Notes: generated by a model not told the origin, from the letters alone. Counted from the first letter of the stretch, positions 31,101 to 43,850 are shown. The stretch is DNA of 64,000 bases from Mytilus trossulus (GCF_036588685.1 NC_086373.1:2604001-2668000), one strand, 5' to 3'. Translations and numbers: made by a program.

Positions 31101-34100
31101 CCGTCGTCATAGAACAACGACGTCAGAATATATAAGCTTTCGCTCAGGGTAAAATATTTGTCATAAAGGGTTGGCCCGTGGTAAAATCAGGATATATTCT
31201 AGCCTAAATGAATTATTTCTTAAATATAGAGGCACATTAACTGATTGATAGGGATGCAACTTATATTCATGTTTTCTTCTAGCTCACAATTTAAACTTGT
31301 ACATTCCTGTTAGTGCTGCTTACTAGAAAATGAGTAAGAATTATTTTTAAAAGCCTATACTAAACATAAGTTCATCTGTGGAAAAATAATTTAAATAAAA
31401 TTGAGAATAGAAATTGGGAATATGTCAAAGAGACAACAACCTGACAAAAGAGATGAAAATAGTTTTCTTATTAGAATTATTATCAATTATCATTTGATAT
31501 TTTATTTTGACAGGAATCCCTTCCAGACGGAGAGAGGGCACAACCAATGAGAGAGAACACATATGTAAGAGTATGTGGACATGTACGGTCAATGGGTGGA
31601 CAAAGAACAATAGCTGCTTTCAGAATGTCACCCATTATGGATATGAATGAACTAACATACCACACATTAGAAGTTGTACACAGTCATCTTATGTTGAATA
31701 AATTATCGGTAATAGATTTGTAGAAATTGTAGGGAAAACAATTGGTTTATTTTGTTATTTTTGCTTGTCACTGCATGTCAACATTCTAAAAATGAAATGG
31801 TATGGTTCATTGGACAACAGCTGAAAAAGATCTACTGGAAGTAACAAATAATACCTAAAAAAACTAAAAATATCTATATAACTATGGTCAAACAAATGCA
31901 TAAAAGAATAACATGTATAAAGATTACTGTAAACCAACTTATTTTTACTGAGCGATTTATTTTATGACTTACCGGTAAGTGAGTAGAAAAATATAAATAG
32001 TCGTGAATATGTAAATCTTGAATCTTTACTTTAATATTTAAAAACTGCTTCAAGTTAATTAGAAAATTGCGAAATTATATAGCTGCACAGTGGACCAGAA
32101 AGGGTAAAACACAAAATTGAAAAAGCTTTAGATTTAAGTACTATTATAAATATCAAAGAAACATGCAGGCACATCAAATGATTTCATTTGGAACTTTTTC
32201 TGTTGTCTGACATCGATAGAAAAAAAAAAAAAAAGTTTTCATAAAATAAAATGTTTTACCTACCTATTTCTTTTCAGGGTGAAATAGGAAACACACTATT
32301 TATTTATTTTGGCCACATTCATATTGTTTATTTATTAACAGGGTGGAAGTGGAGGAGGAACAACTTATGGAAACAGCATGCAGACAAATAGTGAACAGAA
32401 CTTTGGTGAAAGCAATGGTGGTGGGGGTGTGGTCAGTGGTTTAAGTTCTGTACAAAACCAGGTTTGTCTCAAGTTAGGTTTTAATAAATTATATGAGAAG
32501 TTAAAATTGGCGGTAAAAAAAATTGAGTTTTCCTACCTTTCTTCAACTTTCCCACCTACCAAAACACATTTTTTGGACAATTTAGGTTATCACTGTAAAA
32601 GTCCACAACCTTATGTATATTGTGTTTGTAAAGTATTGTGAAAAAATAGAGTTTTACCTTTTTTACCAGGTGAGGAACCAATATATATCTTTTTGCTGCG
32701 TAAGTTAGCAAGTTACTTAGTAAAATGTCTGTAACTGAAATCTCTGTAACTTGTCAACAGGTTAAGATTATGTGACTAAAGCTTATTATTGTTTATAAAG
32801 GTACACATGTTAATAAGAAGTTTATTATTGTTTATAAAGGTACACATGTTAATAAGAAGTTTATTATTGTTTATAAAGGTACACATGTTAATAAGAAGTT
32901 TATTATTGTTTATAAAGGTACACATGTTAATAAGAAGTTTATTATTGTTTATAAAGGTACACATGTTAATAAGGAGTTTATTATTGTTTATAAAGGTACA
33001 CATGTTAATAAGGAGTAACAGTACAGAACAAGGAGCTAATATTAATGATGTTTGTCAACAATTAAGAGGAGTACCTGAAAAAGCTATTAGGTTTGTACAA
33101 ATATATTTAGTTTATTTCTAATGCATTGTTTTATAGTCTAAAACACAAAAAACTTCATGATTTTTGGGAATCTTCTTACTGCATACTGAAAATACTTTGG
33201 TTCAGAAACTGCCTCTGTTGTAGTAGTGTACTCTCTCAAACATGTGAGGTTTTAAGTGTGATCAAAGTCAGGTAAAACCAACTGCTTACTTCTTCACTTA
33301 GCATGCTGTACTTTGGAGTGAAAGAAAATCCATTTGTGTTGGGGAATCAGAATAACATGTCTGTGTTAGGTCTGCTGTGTACTGGAACAATCAAAATCTC
33401 ATTCTGTGTGTAGGTCAAATTCAAGGCAAGATTCACCTATATCAAATCATATCCAGTTACAATGTTTTGTAATGTACGTTAAACAGAAATTCATCATCTT
33501 CTCAGTTTAGTAAAATTAATGATAAAAAAATAATTCAGTATTAACTATTAGAAATCAGTAATATGTAGCACATTACTGGCTGAACACTAATATATGAACA
33601 TGAAAGCAGGTAGAAGCTGGACATATAAACATAGCATTAACAATAATGTGTTGCATTATACAGTAGACATATTGAATATGAACCATTATATTATTTGTTT
33701 TCTTATCAATTTGAAAAGAGGTAGCAATGAGACAAAATCAAATGAAATCAAAAGGTTTAGAAAAAACATTTCTGCTGTTTAAGGGTTATGGTGCACTGTG
33801 TTATATATAATTGTCTGACATTTGTTTGCTTCCTAATTTTGGTTTCAGTTAGTCGATGAAATATATTAGTAGATAAATATAAGTAATTGATCAATTACCA
33901 CGAATTTCATTGAGTAAAATTGAGAATAGGATTAGGAATGTGTCAAAGAGACAACCACCTGACCATAGAACAGACAACAGCAGAAGGTCACCAACAGGTC
34001 TTCAATGCAGCCAGAAATTGCAGTGGTGTCTTTCAGATGGCCCCTAAACAAATAATGAACGCTATACTAAACTCCACATTGTACACAAGATACTAAAATT

Positions 34101-34930
34101 AAAAATGATACAAGACTAACAAAGGCCAGAGGCTCCTGACTTGGGACAGGCGCAAAAATGCGGCAGGGTTTAACATGTTTATGAGATTTTAGCCCTCCCC
34201 CTTTACCACTAGCCAATGTACAAAAGTAACCACATAACAATACGCACATTAAAATTCAATTCAAAAGTGTATAGTGAAAAGTAATATCTTTGGTGAGCTT
34301 GCTTGTCAGCTGAACCGTGAAGTCATTGTTATGATGGGTAAACTACCCTACTTTAAGAATAGACTAGTTCGACAGAAAACCAATCTATCTGTTTGTTGGA
34401 CTATGCTACTTCAAAAGGAGAGAGTATACTGATCTAATAATGACTTCACGGTTTTGCTAATAATAAAGCTTACCAAAGATTATTTTTTTCGCTAGGCCAC
34501 ACTTAAAAATATTTTGGTTTGCCCAAACCCTACCCAAAGGTTTAGACAGTGGGTAGGTAGGTGGGCATTTTCTTTTCTTTTTCAAAAAAATAAATTGAAG
34601 TATCAGATGTATATAAGTCTTTATGCTTATTTGATTAAAAAAAAACTTCTTCAAATCAGGACAATAAAAGAATTTGAGTAGGCAGCTTTTTTCTGGGTAC
34701 ATGTAGGTAGCGTTTGGGCAAACAAACCTATTATTTATTATGGCCCTACACATTCAATGGAATCAGCTGTAAAACATCTTGTTGCCCTTGAATTTATGGA
34801 TCAAAACTGAAAAATTATCCAATAATTATTTGTTTATTTATTTTTCAGAGATGCCATTGAATTTTTGAGTAGTGAAGGACATATATACTCAACCATTGAC
34901 GAAGATCACTATAAGGCAACAGACAGCTGA
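28147..34930 (+). CDS. RPA2: Replication protein A 32-kDa subunit, eight exons
   Basis: RPA32 is the middle subunit of the heterotrimer that coats single-stranded DNA in the nucleus during replication, repair and checkpoint signalling. Exons are 28,147-28,165; 29,136-29,227; 30,468-30,572; 30,836-30,949; 31,514-31,708; 32,342-32,461; 32,996-33,090; 34,849-34,930. All junctions are GT/AG, in phase, and total 822 bases (273 residues; about 270 is usual). The start 'MWNNQGG' matches the family start 'MWN'. Residues 7-37 are the Gly/Gln-rich tail, 45-175 the OB fold ('IEISQ-ITMVGLV', '[10 protein letters not shown]', 'YVRVCGHVR', '[12 protein letters not shown]'), 176-215 a Gly-rich linker, and 216-273 the winged helix that ends '[20 protein letters not shown]'. 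The tail holds fewer serines than in vertebrates. The exon 7 acceptor choice is ambiguous (see findings). AATAAA signals are at 35,199 and 35,271. Confidence 0.95.
29014..29100 (+). repeat. Partial tandem duplicate of RPA2 exon 2 and its acceptor
   Basis: The stretch from 'tgattgactaacatggt' through 'tctattttgtag' and 'gtttccagggatatggtg' to 'caaggagggggagga' occurs at 29,014-29,094 and again at 29,103-29,180, where it includes the real acceptor and first 45 bases of exon 2. The upstream copy has an extra 'ctag' at the acceptor and is followed by 'tgtaaat', a weak potential donor. Confidence 0.9.
29374..30046. mobile_element. Foldback MITE in RPA2 intron 2
   Basis: The ends are inverted copies of each other for about 55 bases: 'cagtcaggggtactacttgt' at the left and its complement at 30,046. 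TCATA stands immediately outside both ends (29,369-29,373 and 30,047-30,051), a 5-base target duplication. The termini themselves contain the palindrome 'acttgtacaagt'. The 670-base interior has no transposase; the frame at 29,625-29,903 is not recognisable. This is a non-autonomous DNA transposon of unknown superfamily. Confidence 0.8.
30770..30835 (+). repeat. Tandem duplicate of the RPA2 exon 4 acceptor
   Basis: 'tttctatttttagattacta' followed by 'tggttgg(g/a)ttagtgacat' occurs twice, 53 bases apart; the second copy is the true start of exon 4 at 30,836. A third, more diverged relative ('agattactatattgttagat') lies at about 30,720. Using the upstream acceptor would read into a stop (TAA) after eight codons. 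Confidence 0.85.
31403..31450 (-). repeat. Very short Naiad-type tail copy in RPA2 intron 4
   Basis: 'attgagaatagaaattggga' and 'atgtcaaagagacaacaacc' are the last bases of the tail seen at 47,016-47,060. Only about 50 bases remain, a dead-on-arrival 5'-truncated insertion. Confidence 0.65.
32783..33015 (+). repeat. Six-copy 39-bp tandem array carrying the RPA2 exon 7 acceptor
   Basis: Each unit holds 'tttattattgtttataaag', then 'gtacacatgttaataag'. Potential acceptors end just before 32,801, 32,840, 32,879, 32,918, 32,957 and 32,996. The last is the start of exon 7 by homology (VHMLIRS aligns to the start of the RPA32 winged helix). The unit length is a multiple of three and contains no stop, so every acceptor keeps the frame, adding 13 residues per unit. 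Units 1-4 carry 'aagaag' and units 5-6 'aaggag'. Confidence 0.95.
33915..34266 (-). mobile_element. Naiad-type 3' tail copy in RPA2 intron 7
   Basis: About 350 bases starting 'attgagaataggattaggaa' match the first 350 bases of the unit at 47,016-47,380 at perhaps 85-90 percent, including 'tcaccaacaggtcttcaatg' and 'gacaggcgcaaaaatgcggc'. Coding sequence and SECIS are absent because of 5' truncation. Confidence 0.8.
34289..34479. mobile_element. Small MITE in RPA2 intron 7
   Basis: The ends 'ctttggtgagcttgc' and the complement 'ctttggtaagcttta' are inverted, with 'aaccgtgaagtcatt' on the left mirrored by 'aatgacttcacggtt' on the right. The arms are about 45 bases around a 100-base centre. No coding sequence. 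Confidence 0.65.
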
Positions 34931-36509
34931 TCAGATTCTTAGATAGCGTTTTACTTAATTATTATACGACCTTTGAGATCAGCATATGTGAAGAGAACAA
35001 TTTATGATGGTGTTCATAGCTGGACTTCAGACACAGGAAAAATATATGATGTCATGTTATGTTGTAAAATATACAAAATATATTATTTTGGATTATGAGC
35101 CTCTATGAAAAACTGAGAGTGAATTTCAAAGTACAAAACAGTATAAATTAATTTGAAAACAAGAAAAGAAATGAACTGCACCATTCCTTGAATTCTTGAA
35201 TAAATTTGTGATTTTTTTGTGTCAGTATAGAACATGGGTATAAAAGTCTTATATCTGAAATTGTTTAGAAAATAAATTATTATCAGTCTGTACTTCTTTC
35301 TGCATCCTTGAAATGGAGACTACACATCACCCTCTTGCTTTGTGAGTTTTATTTGCTGCCTTAAAAAATGAGGTCATTTTGGTTGAAATTAGATGAATCA
35401 AAATAAATTGCCAGAGATAGTTTGTTGTCGAGCCTGCAACTTTTGTTGCAGAAAGCTCGACATAGTGATAGTGATCGGGCGGGGGCGGTGTTAGCTCACT
35501 TCTTAAAAGCTTTATATTTTAGAAGGTAGAAGACCTGGATGCTTCATACTTTGTATATAGATGCCTCATGTTACGAACTTTCCTTCAGTCACATGTCCAA
35601 TGTCCTTGACCTCATTTTCATGGTTCAATGACTTCTTGAAAAAAAAAGTTATGATTTTTTGTAATGTTAAATTCTCTGTTATAAGTAATTGGATAACTAT
35701 ATTTGGTACATGTATGTGCGTACCTTGCAAGGTCCTCATGTCTGTCAGACAGTTTTCACTTGACCTCGACCTCATTTCATGGATCAGTGAACAAGGTTAA
35801 GTTTTGGTGGTCAAGTCCATATCTCAGATACTATAAGCAATAAGTCTAGTATATTTGGTGTATGGAAGGACTGTAAGGTGTACATGTCCAACTGGCAGGT
35901 GTCATCTGACCTTGACCTCATGGTCATGGTTCAGTGGTTATAGTTAAGTTTTTGTGTTTTGGTCTGTTTTTCTTATACTATATGCAATAGGTCTACTATA
36001 ATTGGTGTATGGAATGATTGTAAGGTGTACATGTCTAGCTGACAGGTGTCATCTGACCTTAATCTTATTTTTTATGGTTCAGTGGTCAAAGTTAAGTTTT
36101 TTTAGTTTTGGTCTATTTTTCTAATACTTTATGCATTAGGTCAACTATATTTGGTGTATGGACATATTTTATGATCTTTATGTCAGTTATGCTGGTTTTA
36201 TTTAACTTTGACCTCATTTTCACGGTACATTGCTAAGTTTTAAGTGTTTGTGTGTTTTGGTCTGTTTTTCTTTATATTATTTATAAGCAATAAGTCAACT
36301 ATATTTGTTGTATTGAAGAATTGTTAGCTGTGCATGTCTGCCTGGCATGGTTCATCTGACCTTGACCTCATTTTCATGGTTGATTGATCAATGTTTCCTT
36401 TTCTTGGTTAAAGTTGAGATTATGTGACAGTTGTAATAAAGCTTTATATTTAGGTCTATCAAAATAGTATCAAGGATTAGTAAAGAAGGCGAGACATTTC
36501 AGTGTGTGT

Positions 36510-36612
36510 ATAGATATAGGAAGATGTGGTGTGAGTGCCAATGAGACAACTCTCCATCCAAACAACAATTCAAAAATTAAACCATTATAGGTTAAAGTAC
36601 GGCCTTCAACTC
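36510..36612 (+). repeat. Dispersed repeat family B, short copy
   Basis: 'atagatataggaagatgtgg' through 'taaagtacggccttcaact' matches the first 100 bases of the copy at 25,013. Confidence 0.8.
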
Positions 36613-37785
36613 TTGTTTTAAAAGCTGAAGTTTTCATGAATATGAACAATTTGACAGATTGGTGTTTCCTGTTGGATAGCTTGTCCAATTTTGTCACACT
36701 TGGATCAAATGTCACATAATACAAGATGTAAAATGTTTTTTTGAGGGTGTTAAGAATTGCACTTGAGGTGCTCCCGCTACCGCTCTCTATTGTACACGAC
36801 ATCACCGTTGTTGTAATGTTAGCTATTCAGAGTTCCAATACAAGTATCATTGCAAACAGAAGTTCTTGTTTCCTAAGCCTTAATTTGTGTCTGATACAAC
36901 CACTCTACGATAGAGGGATCATGATGTAAAATATTTAAATAAAGCTTCATTTAGTAAAGCATCAAATTTTGATGAATTAACAACCAAGGGAAGTGACATT
37001 ACTAACTGTTCAAGTGATCCAAGGTTATGAGTTTAGTTTTAACATATTTATGTATAGTGGATTGGGAAATAAGTTATTGCAACTTATATTAATCCCTTTC
37101 TACTTTGCATGTGCGAGTGCTGCCTTGTAGTGGCATTAGCCTACTCTTTTTTGAAATCTACGAGGGTGTTTTTTACGAGTAAGAGATATGTCTCTCTCTT
37201 TAGAAGGATCAGCCATTTATCATTCCCCTTCTGACAGACTATCCTCTTTTCCTCAAGACCTTACTCTCAAATGGTGTCAAGGGAGAGCCGAAAATTTCAG
37301 GTTAGGAGTTGACTTGTTTTCCAGACTTCATTATTTTGCCATTTTCGATTTATGTTGCAGACACATTTATTACCATCTGCATCAATTATAGTGTTTTTTT
37401 CTTCAATTAGTAGAAAATTAAAACCATGGATCTGAGTTTTTGTGGTCAAGTCCATATATCAGATACTTTAAGCAATAGGTCTAATATATTTTGTAAATTT
37501 AATGATTGTAAGGTGTACATGTCCAACTAGTAGGTGTTATCTGACCCTCAGAGATCTGACCTTGACCTCATTTTCATTGTTCAGTGGTCAATGTTAATTT
37601 TGAGTTTGTTTTTTTTTTTCTTATACTATACTCGTATGCAATAGGTCAACTATATTTTGTGTATGGAAGTATTTTATGATGTACATGTCAGTCTTGTAGG
37701 TTTTTTTTACCTTGACCTCATTTTCACGATTCATTTCTTGGTGTAAAGTTTTGTGTTTTGGTATGTTTAACTATAAGCAATAGAT

Positions 37786-37965
37786 CAATAAAATTGAGAA
37801 TGGAAATGGGGAATGTGTCAAAGAGACAACAACCCGACCAAATAAAAAAAACAACAGCAGAAGGTCACCTACAGGTCTTCAATGTAGTGAGAAATTCCCG
37901 CACCCGGAGGCATCCTTCAGCTGGCCCCTGAACAAATATATACTAGTTCAGTGATAATGAATAAA
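37786..37965 (-). repeat. Naiad-type 3' tail copy
   Basis: 'attgagaatggaaatgggga', 'gtgtcaaagagacaacaacc' and 'cccgcacccggaggc' place this as the last 180 bases of the tail, in minus orientation. A shorter plus-strand copy is at 38,150-38,275. Confidence 0.8.
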
Positions 37966-38441
37966 TAATAAATGAACAAATATTTACTAGTTCAGTGATA
38001 ATAAATAAATGATAAATGAAATATATGTGTTGTATGGAAGGATTGTAAGGTGTCTTGTCTGGTAGGTATCATCTGACCTTGACCTTATTTTCAAGGTTCA
38101 ATGGTTAAGTTCGTTTCTTAGGTTCTTCAAGTAATAGGTCATCTATTGAAGTTGAAGCATCTGTGTGCAGGAGTTTCTCACTGCATTGGAGACCTATTAG
38201 TGACCTTCTGCTGTTGTTTGTTATATGGTCGGGTTGTTGACTCTTTGACACATTTCCATTTTCAATTTTATATTAAAATCTGGCATGGTTCATCTGACCT
38301 GGACTTTCATTTTCATGGTTCGTTGGTTTAGGTTAAGACTGTTTCTTAAAAACTATAATCAATATGTCAACTATGTTTGGTTTATCTGATCTTGAGCTCA
38401 TTTTCTTGTATCATTTTAAGTTTATGTGTTACTTGAAATAA

Positions 38442-39291
38442 ATAGAGAATAATACATGGCAAAATCCGTATTATATGTCGTATCATCCCGAGACATCAAT
38501 ATCAGCCCGAGGGCCTTTAGGGCCGAGGGATGATATTGGTCGAGGGTGATACGGCATGTGATACGGATTTTGCCATGTATTATACGCTTTATCATATATT
38601 TCAACAGAAGAGTATTAAAGTATATGAACTGTTTTCTGATCCATAGCACTGGGTTACCTTCAGTTCTGCTTTTGTCTTGTTTCAAAGCTTTAAAATAACT
38701 GCTCAATTATTTATACGAAGCACCTAGGTTACCTTACAATCTGTTGTTTTGAAAATATTTTGTTTATTATTGTATATATTTAAGTGTTTTGTATTTTTTA
38801 TAGTTGCATTGAGTGTGCCAAAAAATATGTTGTAAAAACTTGATGTTCGTGACGTCACATACAATATGAAAACTTGATGTACGTGACGTTACATTCCAAA
38901 CAATGACGTCATTCCAAAAAATTACCTATTTTTAGAAAAAAAATTCTTAAGCAAAGAAAACCCTAAAAAACTGACTTTAGTTAAAAAAAAAAAAAAAAAA
39001 AAAAGGTATGCGATACGGGTTTTACCATGCGATACGGGGTATGCGATACGGGTTTAGCTATGCGATACGGGGTATGAGATACAGGGTAGGTGATACAGAC
39101 TGGAAAAAAGAACCTTTATTAGATATACAAAATAGCTGTATTTTGTACTAAATATATGATAAAGCTTTTTATCATATATTTAGTACAAAATACAGCTATT
39201 TTGTATATCTAATAAAGATTCTTTTTTCCAGTCTGTATCACCTACCCTGTATCGCATACCCCGTATCGCATGGCTAAACCCGTATCGCATA

Positions 39292-39322
<31 letters not shown>

Positions 39323-39858
39323 CTAAAGTCAGTTTTTTAGGGTTTTTTTTTGCTTAAGAATTTTTTTTCTAAAAATAATTTTTTGGAATGACGTCATTGT
39401 TTGGTAAGTAACGTCACGTACATCAAGTTTTCATATTTTATGTGACGTCACGAACATCAAGTTTTTACAACATATTTTTTGGCACACTCAATGCAACTAT
39501 AAAAAATACAAAACACTTAAATATATACAATAATAAACAAATTATTTTCAAAACAACAGATTGTAAGGTAGCCTAGGTGCTTCGTATAAATAATTGAACA
39601 GTTATTTTAAAGCTTTGAAACAAGACAAAAGCAGAACTGAAGGTAACCCAGTGCTATGGATCAGAAAACATTTCATATACTACAATACTCTTCTGTTGAA
39701 ATATATGATAAAGCGTATAATACATGGCAAAATCCGTATCACATGCCGTATCACCCTCGACCAATATCATCCCTCGGGCCTAAAGGCCCTCGGGCTGATA
39801 TTGATGTCTCGGGATGATACGACATATGATACGGATTTTGCCATGTATTATTCTCTAT
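38442..39858. repeat. 1.4-kb near-perfect palindrome
   Basis: The left arm (38,442 to about 39,165) and right arm (about 39,166 to 39,858) are inverted copies along their full length, meeting at 'gataaagctttttatc' (39,158-39,173) with essentially no spacer. Differences are scattered substitutions and length changes in the A/T runs (38,983-39,003 and 39,294-39,321). Each arm begins with its own hairpin (ends 'aatacatggcaaaatccgta' at 38,450 and its complement at 38,584) and ends next to a 'tatgcgatacggg' minisatellite. It could be a foldback transposon or an inverted duplication. The mirrored open frames inside it are not genes. Confidence 0.9.
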
Positions 39859-39859
39859 A

Positions 39860-42800
39860 TAATAAGAACTATCAACATAAAATCAATGGTAAGTAAACAG
39901 TGATATTGTTGGCTTTTTCAAAACTACCTCTACCCTTTTTTATTGGGAAAATATGCGTAATTTTCATCAAATTGGGAATTTTAGAATAAACCATGAATTT
40001 GAATGAAACTTCAATTTACAGACCCCATTTCAAGAGGCACACCCTGCTTTGAAATAATTAAGACCCCTTTTTGTCAGTGATGATACATAAATAGACCCTC
40101 AATGATCTGCACGTGTAATAATTTTAGGCCTGAAAAAAGTATAAATTAGTGTTTTTAGTTCGAATTTATGCACAATCACTACTGAAACTGCAGTGATTGG
40201 GGAAAAAAGTTGTCTTTTTGGGAATAGTTTTAAGCCATTTTTTTTCAAATTGGGATTCTCCTCCAGGGGAAAAAGCCTTTATTCTCCATTAATCTTAGGC
40301 AAACAATATCACTGGTAAATGAGACATTTCAGTGTACACACTCTTGTTCACATGGTTATTCATTTGCAGAGTAGTCAAACATAGCTGAACACATACTAAT
40401 TAGTTTATCCAAGCACCAACCTTTCATTTCCCACACGTTATCTCACTATTTCAAACTATATCGTTAACAAACTTGCTTTTATAATGCCTTATGGGGTGCA
40501 GAAGTGAGGTCATTGATGTCCAAGGTAATGGTAATGCAAAAAACTCCTTGGAGATCATTTTTGGGTACAAGTCAAGGTTGCAGCAACAATTATAGACACA
40601 TTTATCACCAACACTTAAAAAAATACTGCACAAATAACACACTAAAAAAGATTTATGCAGATCTTTAGAAATTGCAGCTAGACTCGTATTGTCTCACTTT
40701 TTCTTATTTTCTTTTGAATAATTAATACAACTATATTTTGGTAAATAGAATACTAGTAATTGCAAGAAACGGCATTGTCAAATCATGCAGGGTTCGTTTG
40801 TCATTAACTCATGCTATGTCACTTTCTAAGATACTATAAGCGACAAGTCCTCTATTATTGGAATGTTTTAATTTAGCCACCGGGAGCCACTGCCTCCCCC
40901 TCATGTGGGGGAAATTTGACTGATTATATAGGGAATATCTCCCCTTTTATAAAAAGTTCTGGATCCGCCACTTTTAACAATTACTAGAAATGGATTTCTG
41001 GTATTAACAATGTGGAAAACAAAAGGGCATGAAACAGTGTCCTATATTAGTAATATATGAAATTGAATTCCTTGACTCGTTGTTTTACGTCTTTGAACAA
41101 ATTAGATTATTTTAGTACTGTAGCATAGATGTTTGAGGTCAAGGTTGATTGTACTTTACTGGGACAATGGTGTATGAGTAATGGGGATGAACATTTCACC
41201 CCTCTCTTTATCCCCAAATAATTCGGCAGGGTACATTTAAGCGCACTGAAATATATGTAAGCGAACAAATCGGACGTTTTAGCGCTAAGTATAACCAATT
41301 TTAGTGCAAGATTTTGAACCCATTTCAGCTGAAATTATAGTTATCTATTCCCATTTTAGCGCAATTTGTTCAACCCATTTTACAAAATTTATGGGCATTA
41401 TGTTTTCTGGTCTGTGCGTCCGTCCGCCTGTTTCAGGTTAAAGTTTGATTACAGTATATCCTGAGGCTATTGATTATAACAAGAGTGCTCACGCTAAAAT
41501 GCCTCCCCTGCTTTACTATCCAGGATTAATTTTGTTGTTGATAGTCCAAAAGATAAAGTTTAACAAGTATCACATAAACTTAACAATATCAATGATTTAT
41601 AAGGTAAAAGATGTCAAGGTAAAATTAACCAAGACAGACAGACATACCGTGACGCTCTACAGTTATTACATACACCAAATATAGTTGATATATTGCTAAT
41701 CGAATACAAGAAGCAGATAAACCACGAAATCTTCAAATTGACAAATGAACCGTGGAAATGGGACTACGGTCAGATGTAACCTTACAGATTGACATGTACA
41801 CCTTAAATTCCATACAGCCATTTCAGTCTGTTGGATCTTGTAAGCCTGCATGAACCTTTTCATAGCCGGAAAGATAAAGAAAACAGTTTTAATTTTGACA
41901 TTCAATTATTTCTTAAAAAATAAAAATAGTGAAGATAAGATCTTCCTTATTTGATTTATATATCTAGGATACGATGTCTTCTCGTGTAAGTGTACTTTTA
42001 GTTCCAAAGAGCTTAATCTGCTTAAAATCAAATTTAACTTTAATTTTCGTAATTAAAACTGGTTAAGAAGATGTTACGTAGAAATTGAATTTAAAAATTC
42101 TATATAAGAACTTCATTTCACCAAAAATATCTCCAATTCAACGTAAATGGTTCCTCTTATTTAATTATTAGCGATTTTCTCCAAGTCTTTACACAGACAG
42201 CTGATACATTATCCTTTGTTTGTTCGTACCTCTCTTTAATCTTCCTGTTAAATTTCAAAACGCAATAAGGTGCCGAAGTTGTAAACCAATCCTTGTAGAT
42301 CTTGGCTAAAGCAAATTGAAAATCATCTGTTTAAACGAACAAATTTAATATAAGAAGATTACAAGACAGTAACCACAGCATTAAGTGGAAACCAGTTAAT
42401 AATCCGTTTAACTTGGAACAAATTTCCATATTATACTACTTTTTACCAGGAAATCGATGCTATAATTAAATGTCATCTGTGTTACGTTGATAGTCCCACA
42501 AATTTCTTGTCCTTTTTGAAAGATAGAAGTTGAGAATATTGAAGAATTAAGTGATTTGTGTTGAAGACGACCAACAAATATTGACAGAATCGTCATGTCT
42601 TAATTCTTTATTGCTAATTAAATATTAAAGTTGGATTCCAAACCAAAATAGTTATTGGCTGAAGAAAGTTGCTTGAGGTAAGTTGTAGGAATTTTCTCAC
42701 TTTATTTTTAGCTTGAATGTTGATAAATAATTTACTTCAATTTGACTTCTTGTTTCAGTTTCAAATTAAGATAACGAAAAGGAAAGCTAAATAAATATAT

Positions 42801-43850
42801 TTAACTAGAAAATAAATAAATATAAATGTTTTGAATTTTTGGAAAGCTTCAATGCACTGACCACTTGTACAAAATAGCACATTAATTTTGATCAGATCCC
42901 CCTTAAAAAAAGTCTCATTTAAAAACGACGAAAAAAACAATAAAGGGATGTCTTTTATACTGGATTTTTCTTGATATTTTAGATAAAGAAAAATTTTAGT
43001 TTTATGGAATTTATATAATTCCACTGATCTATATTTAAAGGGGGAGGGTTCGGATATCAAATATTAACCCCTCCTCATGTTCACTAGTGAGCAGTTCCCT
43101 AGTTAGGAACCTCGTTGTGGTTAACTTTAATTATTTTTTTGAATCTGGTAATTTGTTGTGGATGGCAGATTTTTCTTTTGTCTCCATTTATAAATTTTCA
43201 GATTCTGACAGATTTAGCGTGACATTATAAACAAACGCTTGTCTGTGACTGAATGAGGTATGCTTTCTAACTTGGTAAATCTTATGTACATATTTAAGAA
43301 GTAAATACATTAACACAAATCCACTTCATAAAGGGACACTGGTTAAGAAACATAGACTGCTGCTTGAAAAGATAAGATTTGTTGATCGGGACAAGTATTT
43401 GCCTGAAAACAGACCATCTTTATATGATTATCCCTACAAGAGTTGATACAGAGAAAAGGACACTTTCCTTCCCCTTTATCTTTTTAAGCATGAGTTTTAC
43501 TTCTGGATGGGAAAAGTCCAGATAATTTTACTTGTCTTTGAAACTCAAAAAAGAAATATATATGTTTTCTGGTTCCAACCTTCTTAATTGAGTCAATGGT
43601 GTAACAATAAGACATAAAAGGAAACACTATACCACCGTGGCACGTTTATTGGAAAAAAAAGGCACAACTCATCAAGTATGATTATAAACCGATTTTATAC
43701 CAAAGTTAGACCATGAAAACCAAATTACCAAATCTATAGTTAGATTATATATAAACCTCAGAAAAAATATATCAAAGCCTAAACCAATATGAAATAATTT
43801 TGTCAAACAACCGTTCACTTATGGACCCCCAAAAAGGGCTTGCTGAGAAG
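39860..43850. other. Intergenic stretch without supported gene
   Basis: AT-rich. Short fragments look repetitive (for example 'ttatgttttctggtctgtgc' at 41,400), but no protein-like frame, RNA gene or clear element boundary was found. Confidence 0.4.

Larger units (their letters stand above)
35440..38410 (+). repeat. Array of diverged 140-190 bp repeats downstream of RPA2
   Basis: Blocks containing 'tgaccttgacctcattttca', 'ggttcagtggtcaa(a)gtt', 'aataggtc.actatattt' and 'tggtgtatggaa.gattgtaa' recur roughly every 140-190 bases, at about 35,610, 35,770, 35,915, 36,055, 36,215, 36,360, 37,560, 37,715, 38,075 and 38,300. Units have drifted considerably. Other repeats (family B at 36,510, Naiad-type tails at 37,786 and 38,150) are inserted. 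No gene recognised. Confidence 0.75.

Noticed and set aside
32776..33003. Minus-strand repetitive open frame opposite RPA2 exon 7
   Set aside because: It is the complement of the 39-bp acceptor array and has no independent support.
38422..39896. Two nearly identical open frames on opposite strands
   Set aside because: They are the same non-coding sequence mirrored by the palindrome; no family resemblance.
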